The position numbers and the translations under genes were made by a program. The notes under the pieces are model-generated. The model saw only the letters and a list, made by a program, of their open reading frames with translations. It had not been told where the DNA came from and made no database searches. Below, one piece after another: positions 1 through 8,861 of a stretch of 64,000 nt of DNA (the stretch's first letter is position 1; every line of letters begins with the position of its first letter). Origin of the DNA: Methylobacterium haplocladii (lineage in GTDB: Bacteria; Pseudomonadota; Alphaproteobacteria; Rhizobiales; Beijerinckiaceae); NCBI RefSeq assembly GCF_007992175.1, contig NZ_BJZT01000003.1:1-64000 (forward strand), written 5' to 3'.

Positions 1-397
1 AGTCGCGCTCGTCCGGCAGGATGTCCGGTATGGTGGCCTGGAAGGTCGGGGTGAACGCCGCCGAGGCCGATTGCAGGACGAAGATCAGGGCGTAGATCTG
101 CCAGACTTGGTCGACGAACGGCAGCATCAGGGCGATGGCCGCGCGGACGAGGTCGGTCGCCACTAGAAACACGCGTCGGGGTGACCGGCTCGTGAAGGCC
201 TGCGCGATCGGTGCGACGAGCACGTAGGCCACCATCTTGATGGCGAGTGCCGTGCCGAGGACAGTCCCGGCGCGGTCGCCCGCCAGCTTGAACGCCAGGA
301 GCCCCAGGGCGACTGTCAGCAGGCCGGTACCGATCAGGGCGATGACCTGGGCCGCGAACAGGTGACGATAGGTGCGGTTGGCGAGGACGCTCAGCAT
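1..397 (-). CDS. MFS transporter, N-terminal part (cut by window edge)
   Basis: Reading the minus strand from an ATG at 397 gives MLSVLANRTYRHLFAAQVIA and at least 132 residues before the window edge. There are hydrophobic helices at about residues 12-33, 45-63 and 80-115, and a basic loop SPRRVF between helices 2 and 3, as in major facilitator transporters. It lies 10 bp downstream of the CsoR/RcnR-type repressor and in the same direction, so it is probably the last visible member of the metal cluster and may export a metal or metal chelate. The substrate cannot be told from this fragment. Confidence 0.8.
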   Translation of the reverse strand, partial: MLSVLANRTYRHLFAAQVIALIGTGLLTVALGLLAFKLAGDRAGTVLGTALAIKMVAYVLVAPIAQAFTSRSPRRVFLVATDLVRAAIALMLPFVDQVWQIYALIFVLQSASAAFTPTFQATIPDILPDERD

Positions 398-407
398 CTC
401 GGGCGCC

Positions 408-674
408 TCAGAGATACTTCGCGAGGGTCTTGAACTCGCCGAGGGCATCCTTCGCCGCCTTGCCGCCGTGCTCGATCCCGTCGCCGAGGCAATGCTCCAT
501 GTGGTCCTGGATGAGCACGCGCTTGGCGTTGGTGATCGCGCTCTCCACGGCGTGGAGCTGCTGGGCGAGGTCCACGCAGGGCCGGCCTTCCTCGATCATC
601 GCGATGACGCCTGCGAGATGGCCGTGGGCGCGCTTGAGGCGCTTGACGATATCCGGGTGCGAGGCATGTTCCAT
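408..674 (-). CDS. CsoR/RcnR-family metal-responsive repressor
   Basis: An 88-residue all-helical DUF156-family regulator. Cys33, His58 and Cys62 have exactly the C-x24-H-x3-C spacing of the copper sensor CsoR; His3, His6 and His61 add the N-terminal histidine features of RcnR/FrmR/DmeR sensors, so the metal could be Cu, Co or Ni. These tetramers lack a helix-turn-helix and bind G/C-tract palindromes without metal. One such palindrome lies 10 bp upstream of the start (685-703), which suggests autoregulation. It is followed 10 bp later by an MFS transporter gene and preceded by the czc genes, so its likely role is control of the transporter downstream. Confidence 0.9.
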   Translation of the reverse strand: MEHASHPDIVKRLKRAHGHLAGVIAMIEEGRPCVDLAQQLHAVESAITNAKRVLIQDHMEHCLGDGIEHGGKAAKDALGEFKTLAKYL

Positions 675-979
675 AGAGGCATCCTATCCCCCTGGAAGGG
701 ATACAGCAAACGTCCGGGCACGTCTTCCGGGGTCTTCATCGCATCGAGGAGAGCCAGCCGAACATCGCCAGGACTATGGCGATCAGGATGTGGGCCATGA
801 GGAGCGCCCGGCCGGCGGCCTTTCGGACGTGCGGCCTGACCGTGCGCCGTCCACCCCCTCCGCCTCCCCAGGCCTAAATCCTGCGCCCGAGCTTCTTGCC
901 CGTCATCGCCTCGGAGGCCGTCGTGGATGGATCCCGCGATGCCCGTCCGGGCGTTCCTCCGCATGCATCGTCGCTACCC
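675..979. other. Non-coding stretch between metal repressor and exported protein gene
   Basis: Apart from the palindrome at 685-703, no convincing gene is seen. On the minus strand there is a 20-codon hydrophobic frame (from the ATG at about 798) and, before it, a 10-codon frame ending in TAG. These could be remnants of a small membrane protein, but neither has enough length or context to be called a gene. Confidence 0.4.
685..703 (-). promoter_or_regulatory. Candidate CsoR/RcnR-type operator
   Basis: Inverted repeat TATCCC-N7-GGGATA with a C-rich centre, ending 10 bp before the start codon of the CsoR/RcnR-type gene. This family recognises AT-flanked G/C tracts of this kind. Position suggests negative autoregulation of the repressor and the MFS gene after it. 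Assignment is by pattern and position only. Confidence 0.55.
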
Positions 980-1528
980 TCATGGGATGCCCTTGCCGAG
1001 CAGGTCGGCCACATGGGCGTCGGCGAGATGGCCGGTAGCGGCACGATGGCTTTCCGAACAGGCCGCGTAGTCCGGGCCGGACGCGGACATCACAAGCTCC
1101 GAGGTGCCGTCTGGCATCGTGCGCGTTGCCAGGACGGTTCGTCCCGCCGGCCATTCGAGCGATCCGGGAACGGGTCCCGGCCGGGGCTCGCCGTAGCGGC
1201 GTACCCCCTCGCGCCGAATGGTCTCCCGGGCGGTGGCGTAAGCCGGTCCGTCGAGCGGCCGCCCGACCCAGACGACCTGCTGGAGGCCCTGCTCCCGGCA
1301 CACCACCAGGACCACCTCGACGGTGTCGGGTCCGGAGGCGAGCGGACGGTCGCGGAAGTAATACAGGCCGGTCAGGTTCGCCTCGCGGTCGATCATCGAG
1401 GGCGTGTCGACCCGGTCCAAGGCACCCCAAGCCAATCCGAACGGCGCCTCGCCCGACGTCGGGTCAGCCGCTAGGGCCGTACCGGTCCACGTCGCCGCCA
1501 CCAGTGCGAGCGCGGGTCGGCGAGGCAT
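980..1528 (-). CDS. Exported protein of unknown function at end of czc operon
   Basis: A 182-residue protein. The start at 1528 is chosen because it gives a clean signal peptide (MPRRPALALVAATWTGTALA, cleavage near residue 20); an upstream ATG would overlap czcA and add a basic tail before the signal. The mature part has two cysteines in a VVLVVCRE and a YAACSES context and no domain I recognise. The gene starts 4 bp after the czcA stop, so it is almost certainly co-transcribed with the efflux pump, and a periplasmic accessory role is an inference from that. Confidence 0.75.
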   Translation of the reverse strand: MPRRPALALVAATWTGTALAADPTSGEAPFGLAWGALDRVDTPSMIDREANLTGLYYFRDRPLASGPDTVEVVLVVCREQGLQQVVWVGRPLDGPAYATARETIRREGVRRYGEPRPGPVPGSLEWPAGRTVLATRTMPDGTSELVMSASGPDYAACSESHRAATGHLADAHVADLLGKGIP

Positions 1529-1532
1529 CGAC

Positions 1533-4500
1533 CTACTCCGCCGCCTGGGGGAGGACGGGGCGTGCATGGGGACCATCCTTCCCGACGGTGGTCTTCACCG
1601 GGGCGAGGGCACCGGCAAAGCGCGCGTAGAGCGCCGGCAGGACGACGAGGGTCAGCAGGGTCGCCGAGATCAGGCCGCCGATCACCACCGTCGCCAGGGG
1701 GCGCTGGACCTCGGCGCCCGTCTCGGTGGCCAGCGCCATCGGCACGAACCCCAGCGACGCCACGAGGGCGGTCATCGCCACCGGCCGTAGCCGGGTCATC
1801 GCACCCTCCAGGATCGCCTCGCGGCGCGGCTTCCCTTCCGCGATGAGCTGCTTGATGTAGGTCAGCATCACCAGGCCATTGAGGACGGCCACCCCGGACA
1901 GGGCGATGAACCCGACCGCCGCCGGCACCGAGAACGGCATCCCCCGCAGCCATAGGGCCGCGATGCCGCCGGTCAGCGCCAGCGGGACCGCGCTGAACAC
2001 CAGCAGGGCGTCACGCGCCGAGTTCAGGGCCGAGAACAGCAGCAGGAAGATCAGGAAGAAGCACACCGGGACGACGACCATCAGGCGCTGGCGTGCCGAG
2101 GCCAGGTTCTCGAACTGCCCGCCCCAGGTCACGTAGTAGCCGGCCGGAAGCTGGACCCCGGAGGCCACCTTCGCCTGAGCCTCGGCGACGAGCGAGCCGA
2201 TGTCGCGGCCGCGCACGTTGGCCGTGACCACGACCCGCCGCCGCCCGTTCTCGCGAGAGATCTGGTTCGGCCCCTCCGTCACGGAGAAGCTCGCGACCTG
2301 CTTCAGGAGGACGGAGGACGCCCGACCGTTGACGCCCGGGGGCAGCGGGACCGGGATGTTCTCCAGGGCCTCGCGGTCCTCGCGGACCTTGTCGTTCAGG
2401 CGCACGACGATGGGGAAGCGGCGGTCGCCCTCGAAGACCATGCCCGCCTCGCGGCCGCCGATGGCCGCGCCGATGACGTCCTGGATCGCGGAGGTGCTCA
2501 GGCCGAGGCGCGCGGCCTCGACCTTGTTGATCTTGATCTCCAAGAACGGCAGCCCGGCCGTCTGCTCCACCTTGACGTCGTCGGCGCCCTCGGTCCCGCG
2601 CAGGATCGCGGCGACCTGGTTGGCGGCCTTGAGCATCGGCTCGAACTCCTCGCCGAACACTTTTACGGCGAGGTCGCCGCGGGTGCCAGCCAGGAGCTCG
2701 TTGAACCGCAGCTGGATCGGCTGGGAGAACTCGTAGACGTTCCCCGCAAGCGCCCCCACCGCCTTCTCGATGTCCTCCTGAAGGGCGGCCTTGGTCTGGT
2801 CCGGGTCGGGCCATTCCTCCTGCGGCTTCAGGATAACGAAGGTGTCGGACGAGCTCGGCGGCATTGGGTCGGAGGCGACCTCGGCGGTGCCGGTCTTGGA
2901 GAAGACGTAGGCGACCTGGGGGAATCGGCTGATCGCCTGCTCGACCTTCAGCTGCATCGCCTGCGACTGCGTCAGGGACGTCGACGGGATGCGCTGGGCG
3001 TTCAGCGCGATGCTCTTCTCGTCCAGCTGCGGGATGAACTCCTGCCCCAGCCCCCTGAACAGGAACCCGGCCCCGACGAGCAGCACCAGGGCGACCGCGA
3101 CGAAGGTCATCGGGATGCGCAGGGCCGCCCCGAGGACCGGGCGGTAGGCGGCCTTGATCCCGCGGATGAGGACGTTGTCCTTCTCGGTGACCCTGCCCGT
3201 GATGACGATGGCGATCATCGCCGGCACGAAGGTCAGCGACAGCACGAAGGCCGAGACGAGGGCGATGATGACGGTGAGCGCCATCGGCTCGAACATCTTG
3301 CCCTCGACCCCGGTGAAGGTGAGGAGCGGCACGTAGACGAGGATGATGATGGCCTGCCCGTAGAGCGAGGGCTGGATCATCTCCTCGGCCGAGGCGCGCA
3401 CGGTGACGAGGCGCTCCTCCAGGTCGAGCTTGCGCCCGAGCTCGGTCTGCCGCTCCGCCAAATGGCGCAGGGCGTTCTCGGTGATGATGACGGCGCCGTC
3501 GACGATGAGGCCGAAGTCGAGGGCGCCGAGGCTCATCAGGTTGGCGCTGATGCGGCCCTGGACCATGCCGGTCATGGTCATCAGCATCGCCACCGGGATG
3601 ACCAGCGCCGTGACGATGGCCGCCCGGATGTTGCCCAGCAGCAGGAACAGGATGACGATGACGAGGGCGGCGCCCTCGGCCAGGTTCTTGGCCACCGTCC
3701 GGATCGTGGCCTCGACGAGGAGGGTGCGATTGAGGACGGTCTGGACCTCGACGCCGGGCGGGAGCGTGCGCCGCAGCTCCGTCATCTTCGCGTCCACGGC
3801 GGCCGAGACCGTCCGGCTGTTCTCGCCGATCAGCATCAGGGCGGTGCCGATGACGACCTCGCGCCCGTCCTCGCTGCCCGATCCCGTGCGCAGATCGCGC
3901 CCGATCCGGACCTCGGCGATGTCGGAAATGCGGACCGGCACGCCGCCGCGGGTGGTCACCACGACGGAGCCGATGTCCTCCATGGTCTCAAGGCGGCCGG
4001 CGGCACGCACGACGTAGCCTTCACCGTTGTCCTCCAGGTAGCGGGCGCCCTGGTTGGCGTTGTTGGCCTCCAGCGCCCGGCCGATGTCGGCGAAGGACAG
4101 GTCGAGGGCGGTCAGCTTCATCGGGTCCGGCTGGACGTGGTACTGCTTGTCGAAGCCGCCAATGCTGTCGACGCCGGCGACCCCCGGCACGGTCTTCACC
4201 TGGGGGCGGATGATCCAGTCCTGGACCGTGCGCAGGTACGCCGTGCGTTCGAGCTCCGTCGCGAGCCGCTGGCCCTCCGGGGTCAGGTAGCTCCCGTCCG
4301 ATTGCCAGCCGGCCTTGCCGTCCGGGGAGACCTTGCGCTCCTTCGGCTGGGCGTAATGGATCGACCACATGTAGATCTCGCCGAGACCCGTGGAGATCGG
4401 GCCCATGTGCGGCTCTGCCCCCGGCGGCAGGGTCGACTTGGCCTCCCCGATGCGCTCGGCGACCTGCTGGCGGGCGAAGTAGATGTCGAGCTTCTCGGAG

Positions 4501-4790
4501 AAGACCGCGGTGACCTGGGAGAAGCCGTTTCGCGAGAGCGAGCGGGTGTATTCCAGGCCTTTGATGCCGGCGAGCGCGGTCTCGACCGGGTAGGTCACCT
4601 GCTTCTCGATATCGACCGGGGAGAGCGACGGCGCCGTGGTGTTGATCTGCACCTGGTTGTTGGTGATGTCTGGCACCGCGTCGATGGGGAGCTTGGTCAG
4701 CGAGAACACGCCGAAACCTGCCGCGAGCAGCGACATGAGCACCACGAGCCAGCGCTGGTGGACGGAAAAGTCGAGGATCTTCGAGATCAT
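1533..4790 (-). CDS. czcA: CzcA-type heavy-metal RND efflux pump
   Basis: A 1085-residue inner-membrane RND protein of the heavy-metal (HME) family, which drives divalent cations out of the periplasm or cytoplasm using the proton gradient. The first helix is at residues 14-32. The family signature LDFGLIVDGAVIITEN spans 424-439, with the acidic residues D425 and D431 that belong to the proton relay of CzcA-like pumps. The length is typical (about 1040-1080). It follows czcB by 11 bp and precedes a signal-peptide protein by 4 bp. No czcC-type outer-membrane gene is present next to it, so the channel must be encoded elsewhere. Zn, Co, Cd or Ni are the likely substrates. Confidence 0.95.
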   Translation of the reverse strand: MISKILDFSVHQRWLVVLMSLLAAGFGVFSLTKLPIDAVPDITNNQVQINTTAPSLSPVDIEKQVTYPVETALAGIKGLEYTRSLSRNGFSQVTAVFSEKLDIYFARQQVAERIGEAKSTLPPGAEPHMGPISTGLGEIYMWSIHYAQPKERKVSPDGKAGWQSDGSYLTPEGQRLATELERTAYLRTVQDWIIRPQVKTVPGVAGVDSIGGFDKQYHVQPDPMKLTALDLSFADIGRALEANNANQGARYLEDNGEGYVVRAAGRLETMEDIGSVVVTTRGGVPVRISDIAEVRIGRDLRTGSGSEDGREVVIGTALMLIGENSRTVSAAVDAKMTELRRTLPPGVEVQTVLNRTLLVEATIRTVAKNLAEGAALVIVILFLLLGNIRAAIVTALVIPVAMLMTMTGMVQGRISANLMSLGALDFGLIVDGAVIITENALRHLAERQTELGRKLDLEERLVTVRASAEEMIQPSLYGQAIIILVYVPLLTFTGVEGKMFEPMALTVIIALVSAFVLSLTFVPAMIAIVITGRVTEKDNVLIRGIKAAYRPVLGAALRIPMTFVAVALVLLVGAGFLFRGLGQEFIPQLDEKSIALNAQRIPSTSLTQSQAMQLKVEQAISRFPQVAYVFSKTGTAEVASDPMPPSSSDTFVILKPQEEWPDPDQTKAALQEDIEKAVGALAGNVYEFSQPIQLRFNELLAGTRGDLAVKVFGEEFEPMLKAANQVAAILRGTEGADDVKVEQTAGLPFLEIKINKVEAARLGLSTSAIQDVIGAAIGGREAGMVFEGDRRFPIVVRLNDKVREDREALENIPVPLPPGVNGRASSVLLKQVASFSVTEGPNQISRENGRRRVVVTANVRGRDIGSLVAEAQAKVASGVQLPAGYYVTWGGQFENLASARQRLMVVVPVCFFLIFLLLFSALNSARDALLVFSAVPLALTGGIAALWLRGMPFSVPAAVGFIALSGVAVLNGLVMLTYIKQLIAEGKPRREAILEGAMTRLRPVAMTALVASLGFVPMALATETGAEVQRPLATVVIGGLISATLLTLVVLPALYARFAGALAPVKTTVGKDGPHARPVLPQAAE

Positions 4791-4801
4791 GGCCGGCCCC
4801 C

Positions 4802-6208
4802 TCAGTGGTCGTGGTCGGCTTCGGCTTTGCCGAGCTCGGCCTTCAGGACGAAGGAGTTGGCGACCGCGACCTCGTCGCCGGGCTTGAGGCCGGACAGGAT
4901 CTCGAAGGCGTCGTCGTCGGCCTTGCCGATGGTCACGTCCCTGCGTTCGAACCCGTCCGGGGTGCGGACGAACACGACCTTCTCGCCGCCGATGGTTTGG
5001 ATGGCGGACTTGGGCAGCCGGACCGCGACCTTGTCCTGCGCGATCTCGACCTCGGTCGTGACGAAGGTGCCGGGCCGCCAGGTCATGTCCTTGTTCGGCA
5101 GGGCGACGATGACCCGGGCCGAGCGGGTCTCGGCGTTGAGGATCGGGCTGACGAAGACGACCTTGCCCACGCCGCGAGAAGCGTCGTCACCCCCGACGAT
5201 GGTGACCTTGGCGCCCTCCCGGACCTTCGACAGCTCGGTGGTCGGGATCGCGAGCTCGATCCACACGGAGGACAGGTCGGCGACGGTGTAGACGTCGGCC
5301 GGGTCGCCCTCCTTGCCGACGGCGGTGCCGACATCGACCTTACGCTCGACCACACGGCCGGCGAGCGGGGACTTAAGCTCGTAGCGGCGCAGCGAAGATA
5401 GGTTCGGGGTGGTTTCGTCCTTCTTGGCGGACGTCGCGACCTCGGCCGCGTTCAGCCCCAGGGCCGATAGCTTCTGGCGTGCCAGGTCGACCCGAAGTGT
5501 CGCCTCCGAGTAGGCGGCCTTGGCGTTCAGGAATGCGGACTCGGCCGAAATCCGCTTGTCCCAGAGGGCCTGCTGGCGGTCGAAGTTGGTCTTCTCCAGG
5601 TCCGCCTTTACCATCGCGGTGAGGAAGTCGCTCTTGGCCTCGGCGACCTCGCGGCTGTCGAGGACGGCCACGACCTCGCCCTTGGCGACCTCCTCGCCGA
5701 GGCGCTTGCGCATCTCGGCCACGGTTCCGACGACCCGCACGGGGACGCGAGCGATCCGGTCGGCATCCTGGGCGATGGTGCCGGGCACGAGAAGGTGTCG
5801 CGAGAGGATGCCGCCCGCGACCGTGGCGAGCTTGATGTCCTGCTCCGCGGCCTGCTCGGCCGTCATCTTGATCCTGCCCTCGCCCTCATCGTCGTGGCCG
5901 TGAGCCTCGCCCTCGGCGTGCTTGTGGCCACCGGCCTCGGGCTTGGATTCTCCCTCGGAGTGCCTGTGCTCGCTGGAAGGCTTGGGCTCTCCCTCCGCGT
6001 GCTCGCGGCCATGCTCGCCGTGACCGTGCCCATCGTCGGCTTCGGGTGTCGCGGGCTTGGTCATGGCAGCGTTCGTCGTGGGCGCCGTCCGGGGGCTGAC
6101 CAGGCCGGCGGCGGCAAGGGCGCCCTGCACGAACTCGGACACGCGGGGGAAGGCACCGCCGATCGCGATGCCGATGGCCAGGAAGGCCACGGAAAGGAAT
6201 GCACGCAT
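4802..6208 (-). CDS. czcB: CzcB-type periplasmic adaptor with His-rich N-terminal region
   Basis: A 468-residue membrane-fusion protein linking the RND pump to an outer-membrane channel. It has an N-terminal membrane anchor (residues 4-20), then a histidine- and acid-rich segment (about 58-110, many HGH, EHR and HKH groups) suited to binding or sensing metal. A coiled-coil hairpin follows (about 190-260), then the beta-barrel and membrane-proximal domains. The C-terminus ends in HDH. The His-rich insert is known in CzcB/CnrB relatives for zinc, cobalt and nickel. It lies 11 bp upstream of czcA and 142 bp downstream of a small Cys/His-rich exported protein. Confidence 0.93.
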   Translation of the reverse strand: MRAFLSVAFLAIGIAIGGAFPRVSEFVQGALAAAGLVSPRTAPTTNAAMTKPATPEADDGHGHGEHGREHAEGEPKPSSEHRHSEGESKPEAGGHKHAEGEAHGHDDEGEGRIKMTAEQAAEQDIKLATVAGGILSRHLLVPGTIAQDADRIARVPVRVVGTVAEMRKRLGEEVAKGEVVAVLDSREVAEAKSDFLTAMVKADLEKTNFDRQQALWDKRISAESAFLNAKAAYSEATLRVDLARQKLSALGLNAAEVATSAKKDETTPNLSSLRRYELKSPLAGRVVERKVDVGTAVGKEGDPADVYTVADLSSVWIELAIPTTELSKVREGAKVTIVGGDDASRGVGKVVFVSPILNAETRSARVIVALPNKDMTWRPGTFVTTEVEIAQDKVAVRLPKSAIQTIGGEKVVFVRTPDGFERRDVTIGKADDDAFEILSGLKPGDEVAVANSFVLKAELGKAEADHDH

Positions 6209-6350
6209 GGGAATGGGCCGTATCCGACCGGGACGTCGCCTATCCGCTCAATCGGCCTCGGACTGTCCCGTACAAGGTGGTTCGCGAGGGTGAGGCGACC
6301 GGGACCCGCGAGGGCGGGCCGGGACGCGCCACGGGCGTGGCCGCGTCGCC

Positions 6351-6713
6351 TCAGGCGCGAGGGGGCCTTGGGAGACGGTCCGGCGAAACGGACCCGCTTG
6401 CGGTGGTCACGGTCGCGTAGGACGCGCGCCCGCTCCCGCGATGCGGCAAGGCCGGCGTCGCGTCGACGCCGAGGGCCTGGTGGCAGCCGCAGTTGGCGTG
6501 ACAGGCCGGGCAGGCATCGGAATGGTCGGTCGCACCCGCCTCGGATGGGGCGGTCACGGACAATTCGTGGCTCGCCGGACGATGGGCCTCGGCGGAATGG
6601 ATCGCGCCGGGGACGACGAGCGCCAGGACCAGGACGAGCGACAGCACGCGGACGGTGGTCGCCCACCAGCCGCGCATCGTCTCGTAGGCCCTGATCGGAC
6701 GTCCGTGGTTCAT
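6351..6713 (-). CDS. Small Cys/His-rich exported or membrane-anchored protein
   Basis: A 120-residue protein; the ATG at 6713 is chosen because AAGGA stands 5-6 bp before it, although the frame is open to 6746. One hydrophobic segment (about residues 20-38) is a signal or anchor. After it comes a metal-ligand cluster, HSDACPACHANCGCHQA, with four cysteines and three histidines, followed by a low-complexity tail. It precedes czcB, a place where czc/cnr operons often carry a small periplasmic regulator or metal binder such as CzcI or CnrX, but I see no sequence match to those. Unknown function; a periplasmic metal buffer is an inference. Confidence 0.65.
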   Translation of the reverse strand: MNHGRPIRAYETMRGWWATTVRVLSLVLVLALVVPGAIHSAEAHRPASHELSVTAPSEAGATDHSDACPACHANCGCHQALGVDATPALPHRGSGRASYATVTTASGSVSPDRLPRPPRA

Positions 6714-6783
6714 CTCGGTCCTTATGGACGATTTGCGCTCATCCATACAACGCGGATGGTCTCGGCTTGACGACGCCCTGGGA

Positions 6784-7020
6784 CTAATCGTCGTCGTGAT
6801 GGTGGTGGTGATGGTGGCGCCGCTCGCCGTAGAAGCCGCGCCCGTCGTAGTCCCGGCGTTCGCGATGGATCACCACGTCGTCGTGATCGCCATGCCGGTA
6901 GCGGTCGACGTGGACGACCCGGCCCCGTTCCTCATAACCGCCGCCATAATACTGAGCGGACGCCGCCACGGGGGCCAGGATCAGGCTCGCCGCGACGAGG
7001 CCTATCAGACGCTTTCGCAT
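6784..7020 (-). CDS. Small exported protein with natural poly-histidine tail
   Basis: A 78-residue protein. The start at 7020 gives a canonical signal peptide (MRKRLIGLVAASLILAPVAA, cleavage after ASA near 21) and is preceded by a GAAAGAAG purine run; the upstream ATG adds six residues that spoil the signal. The mature part is Tyr/Gly/Arg/Asp-rich with several His pairs and ends in seven consecutive histidines and three aspartates (residues 69-78). It is located inside the metal efflux cluster, so periplasmic binding of Ni, Zn or Co is the obvious inference. No known family recognised. Confidence 0.7.
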   Translation of the reverse strand: MRKRLIGLVAASLILAPVAASAQYYGGGYEERGRVVHVDRYRHGDHDDVVIHRERRDYDGRGFYGERRHHHHHHHDDD

Positions 7021-7134
7021 GACACTTCTTTCAAACATTTAAACCGTGAGAATGGTCGTGCCGACGTGAACCGCATCTGAGGCCCCTGTTCAGCAAGGGT
7101 GCCGGTGCCCGCCTCGACACGCGATGCCCCCCGC

Positions 7135-7821
7135 TCATGCGATGGCTTGGTCGAGCAGGAGCAGCAGCAGGAAGCCTGCGAAGAACATCGCGGTCACCCA
7201 CGGTCGGTTCTCGATCTCGTGCGCCTCGACGAGGAGCTCCTCGGTGACGAGGTACAGCAGCGCGATCAGCCCGAAGGACAGGAACCCGGCCTGGATCGGT
7301 GCCGACAGGGTGGCGACGGGGCCGCCGAGAAGGGCGCCCAACGGCAGCAGGACGACCAGGCCCGCCGTAAGGCCGACCACCTTGCCCTTGGACGCGCCAG
7401 TCTCCCCGAATTGGGTCGCGACCGTCAGGCCGAGGAACAGGACCTCGATGGTGAGGGCGACGGTGAGCAGCATGCCGGCCTTGGCACCGGCGGCGAAGGC
7501 GATGCCGAGGACGAGCCCGTCGACGAGGATGTCGATGCCGGTGACCGCCATCAATCCGGCGGGCCCCTTCGCCCGCTTGCCGAGGCTCTTGACGAGGAGC
7601 ATCGCGAAAACGCCCAGCGCGCCGCCGACGAGGGTCGCCCAGGGTGAGCCGGCATGCTTGAGGTCGGGTAGGATCTCACCGGCCGCCGCGGCGAAGACCA
7701 CGCCGGCCGCGAAATGCTGGATCGCGCTGACCAGCACGGCGCCCGGCCGGAGGTTGACCGCCATCGCCGCCCCGACGATGGCGGCCGCGGCGGGGATCAG
7801 GGTGCAGGCCCAGGCCTGCAT
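7135..7821 (-). CDS. Divergent ZIP-family transporter
   Basis: A 228-residue membrane protein with about eight hydrophobic helices; the start at 7821 is set by protein content and by its place 8 bp after the CDF stop codon. The fold and helix pattern match ZIP proteins, but the helix-4 motif usually written HN-x-P-E-G reads DILVDGLVLG, and the helix-5 counterpart reads EVLFLGLTVA. The metal-ligand histidines and the helix-breaking prolines are thus replaced, with only acidic residues left. ZIP proteins normally import metal, so a member inside an efflux operon with an altered site is unusual. It may export, sense, or act on another ion; the family call is moderately secure, the function is not. 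Confidence 0.75.
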   Translation of the reverse strand: MQAWACTLIPAAAAIVGAAMAVNLRPGAVLVSAIQHFAAGVVFAAAAGEILPDLKHAGSPWATLVGGALGVFAMLLVKSLGKRAKGPAGLMAVTGIDILVDGLVLGIAFAAGAKAGMLLTVALTIEVLFLGLTVATQFGETGASKGKVVGLTAGLVVLLPLGALLGGPVATLSAPIQAGFLSFGLIALLYLVTEELLVEAHEIENRPWVTAMFFAGFLLLLLLDQAIA

Positions 7822-7829
7822 CGCCGGCC

Positions 7830-8816
7830 TCAGACCACGTGTTCGGGAGCGAGGGCGCAAGGGGTGTCCGCGCCGGTCTCGACCTGGAGGGTGGTGTGGC
7901 CGATGCCGAACCGTTCCCTGATCCCGGCCGCGGCGCTCATCAGGAAGGCGTCGTCGGGACGGCTCCCGGGCATGAGGAGGTGCGCCGTGAGGCAGGTCTC
8001 GGTGGTGCTCATCGCCCAGACATGGAGGTCGTGCAGGGCGGTGACCCCGGGCAGCCCTTCGAGGTGGCTGCGGACGGCGGCCGGATCGATGCCGGGCGGG
8101 ACGGCGGCAAGAGACAGCGTGAGGCTGTCGCGCAGGAGTCCCCAGGTGCTCCATACGATGACCCCCACGATGGCGAGGCTGACGACCGGATCGAGCCAGG
8201 TCCACCCCGTGTAGAGGATCACCAGGCCAGCGATGACCACGCCCGCCGAGACCGCGGCATCCGCGGCCATGTGCAGGAAGGCCCCGCGGATGTTGATGTC
8301 GCCCTCGGCGCCTGAGGCGAACAGCCAGGCGGTGACGCCGTTCACGAGGATGCCGATCGCGGCGACGATCATCACGGTCTTGCCGGCGACCGGGACGGGC
8401 TCGCCGAAACGCTGGATCGCCTCCCAGGCGATGGCGCCGACGGCGATCAGCAGGAACACCGCGTTGAACAGGGCCGCCAGGATCGACGACCCCTTCATCC
8501 CGTAGGTGTAGCGGGCGCTGGGCGCGCGCTTGGCCAGCACCGTGGCGATCCAGGCCACCACGAGGCCGAGCACGTCCGAGAGGTTGTGGCCGGCATCGGC
8601 CAGCAGGGCGACCGAGTTGGAAAGTACCCCATAGGTGGCCTCGACGGCGACGAAGCCGACGTTGAGCGCGATACCGATGGCGAACGCCTTCCCGAAGCTG
8701 GGGGGAGCGTGAGAGTGGCCGGGCCCATGGGAATGCCCGGCAGGGTCGTGGGACCCGTGGGCTTCGTGACTGTGCGACCCGTGGTCGTGGGCGGCGTGGG
8801 CGGCGTGCGAGGTCAT
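7830..8816 (-). CDS. czcD: CDF cation-efflux protein (CzcD/DmeF-like)
   Basis: A 328-residue cation diffusion facilitator, a proton-coupled exporter of divalent metals in the inner membrane. The first 37 residues are packed with histidines. The metal site is canonical for zinc-type members: H77 and D81 in helix 2 (ADAGHNLSD) and H182 and D186 in helix 5 (HMAAD). The cytoplasmic C-terminal domain carries the typical LHDLHVWAMSTTE sequence. The gene is 45 bp downstream of the Cys/His-rich cation transporter and 8 bp upstream of the ZIP-like gene. Zinc, cobalt or cadmium is likely. Confidence 0.92.
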   Translation of the reverse strand: MTSHAAHAAHDHGSHSHEAHGSHDPAGHSHGPGHSHAPPSFGKAFAIGIALNVGFVAVEATYGVLSNSVALLADAGHNLSDVLGLVVAWIATVLAKRAPSARYTYGMKGSSILAALFNAVFLLIAVGAIAWEAIQRFGEPVPVAGKTVMIVAAIGILVNGVTAWLFASGAEGDINIRGAFLHMAADAAVSAGVVIAGLVILYTGWTWLDPVVSLAIVGVIVWSTWGLLRDSLTLSLAAVPPGIDPAAVRSHLEGLPGVTALHDLHVWAMSTTETCLTAHLLMPGSRPDDAFLMSAAAGIRERFGIGHTTLQVETGADTPCALAPEHVV

Positions 8817-8861
8817 GGTCGTTCCGTATGGGTCTGTGTCGGTCGATGGATTGGCGCGGCG

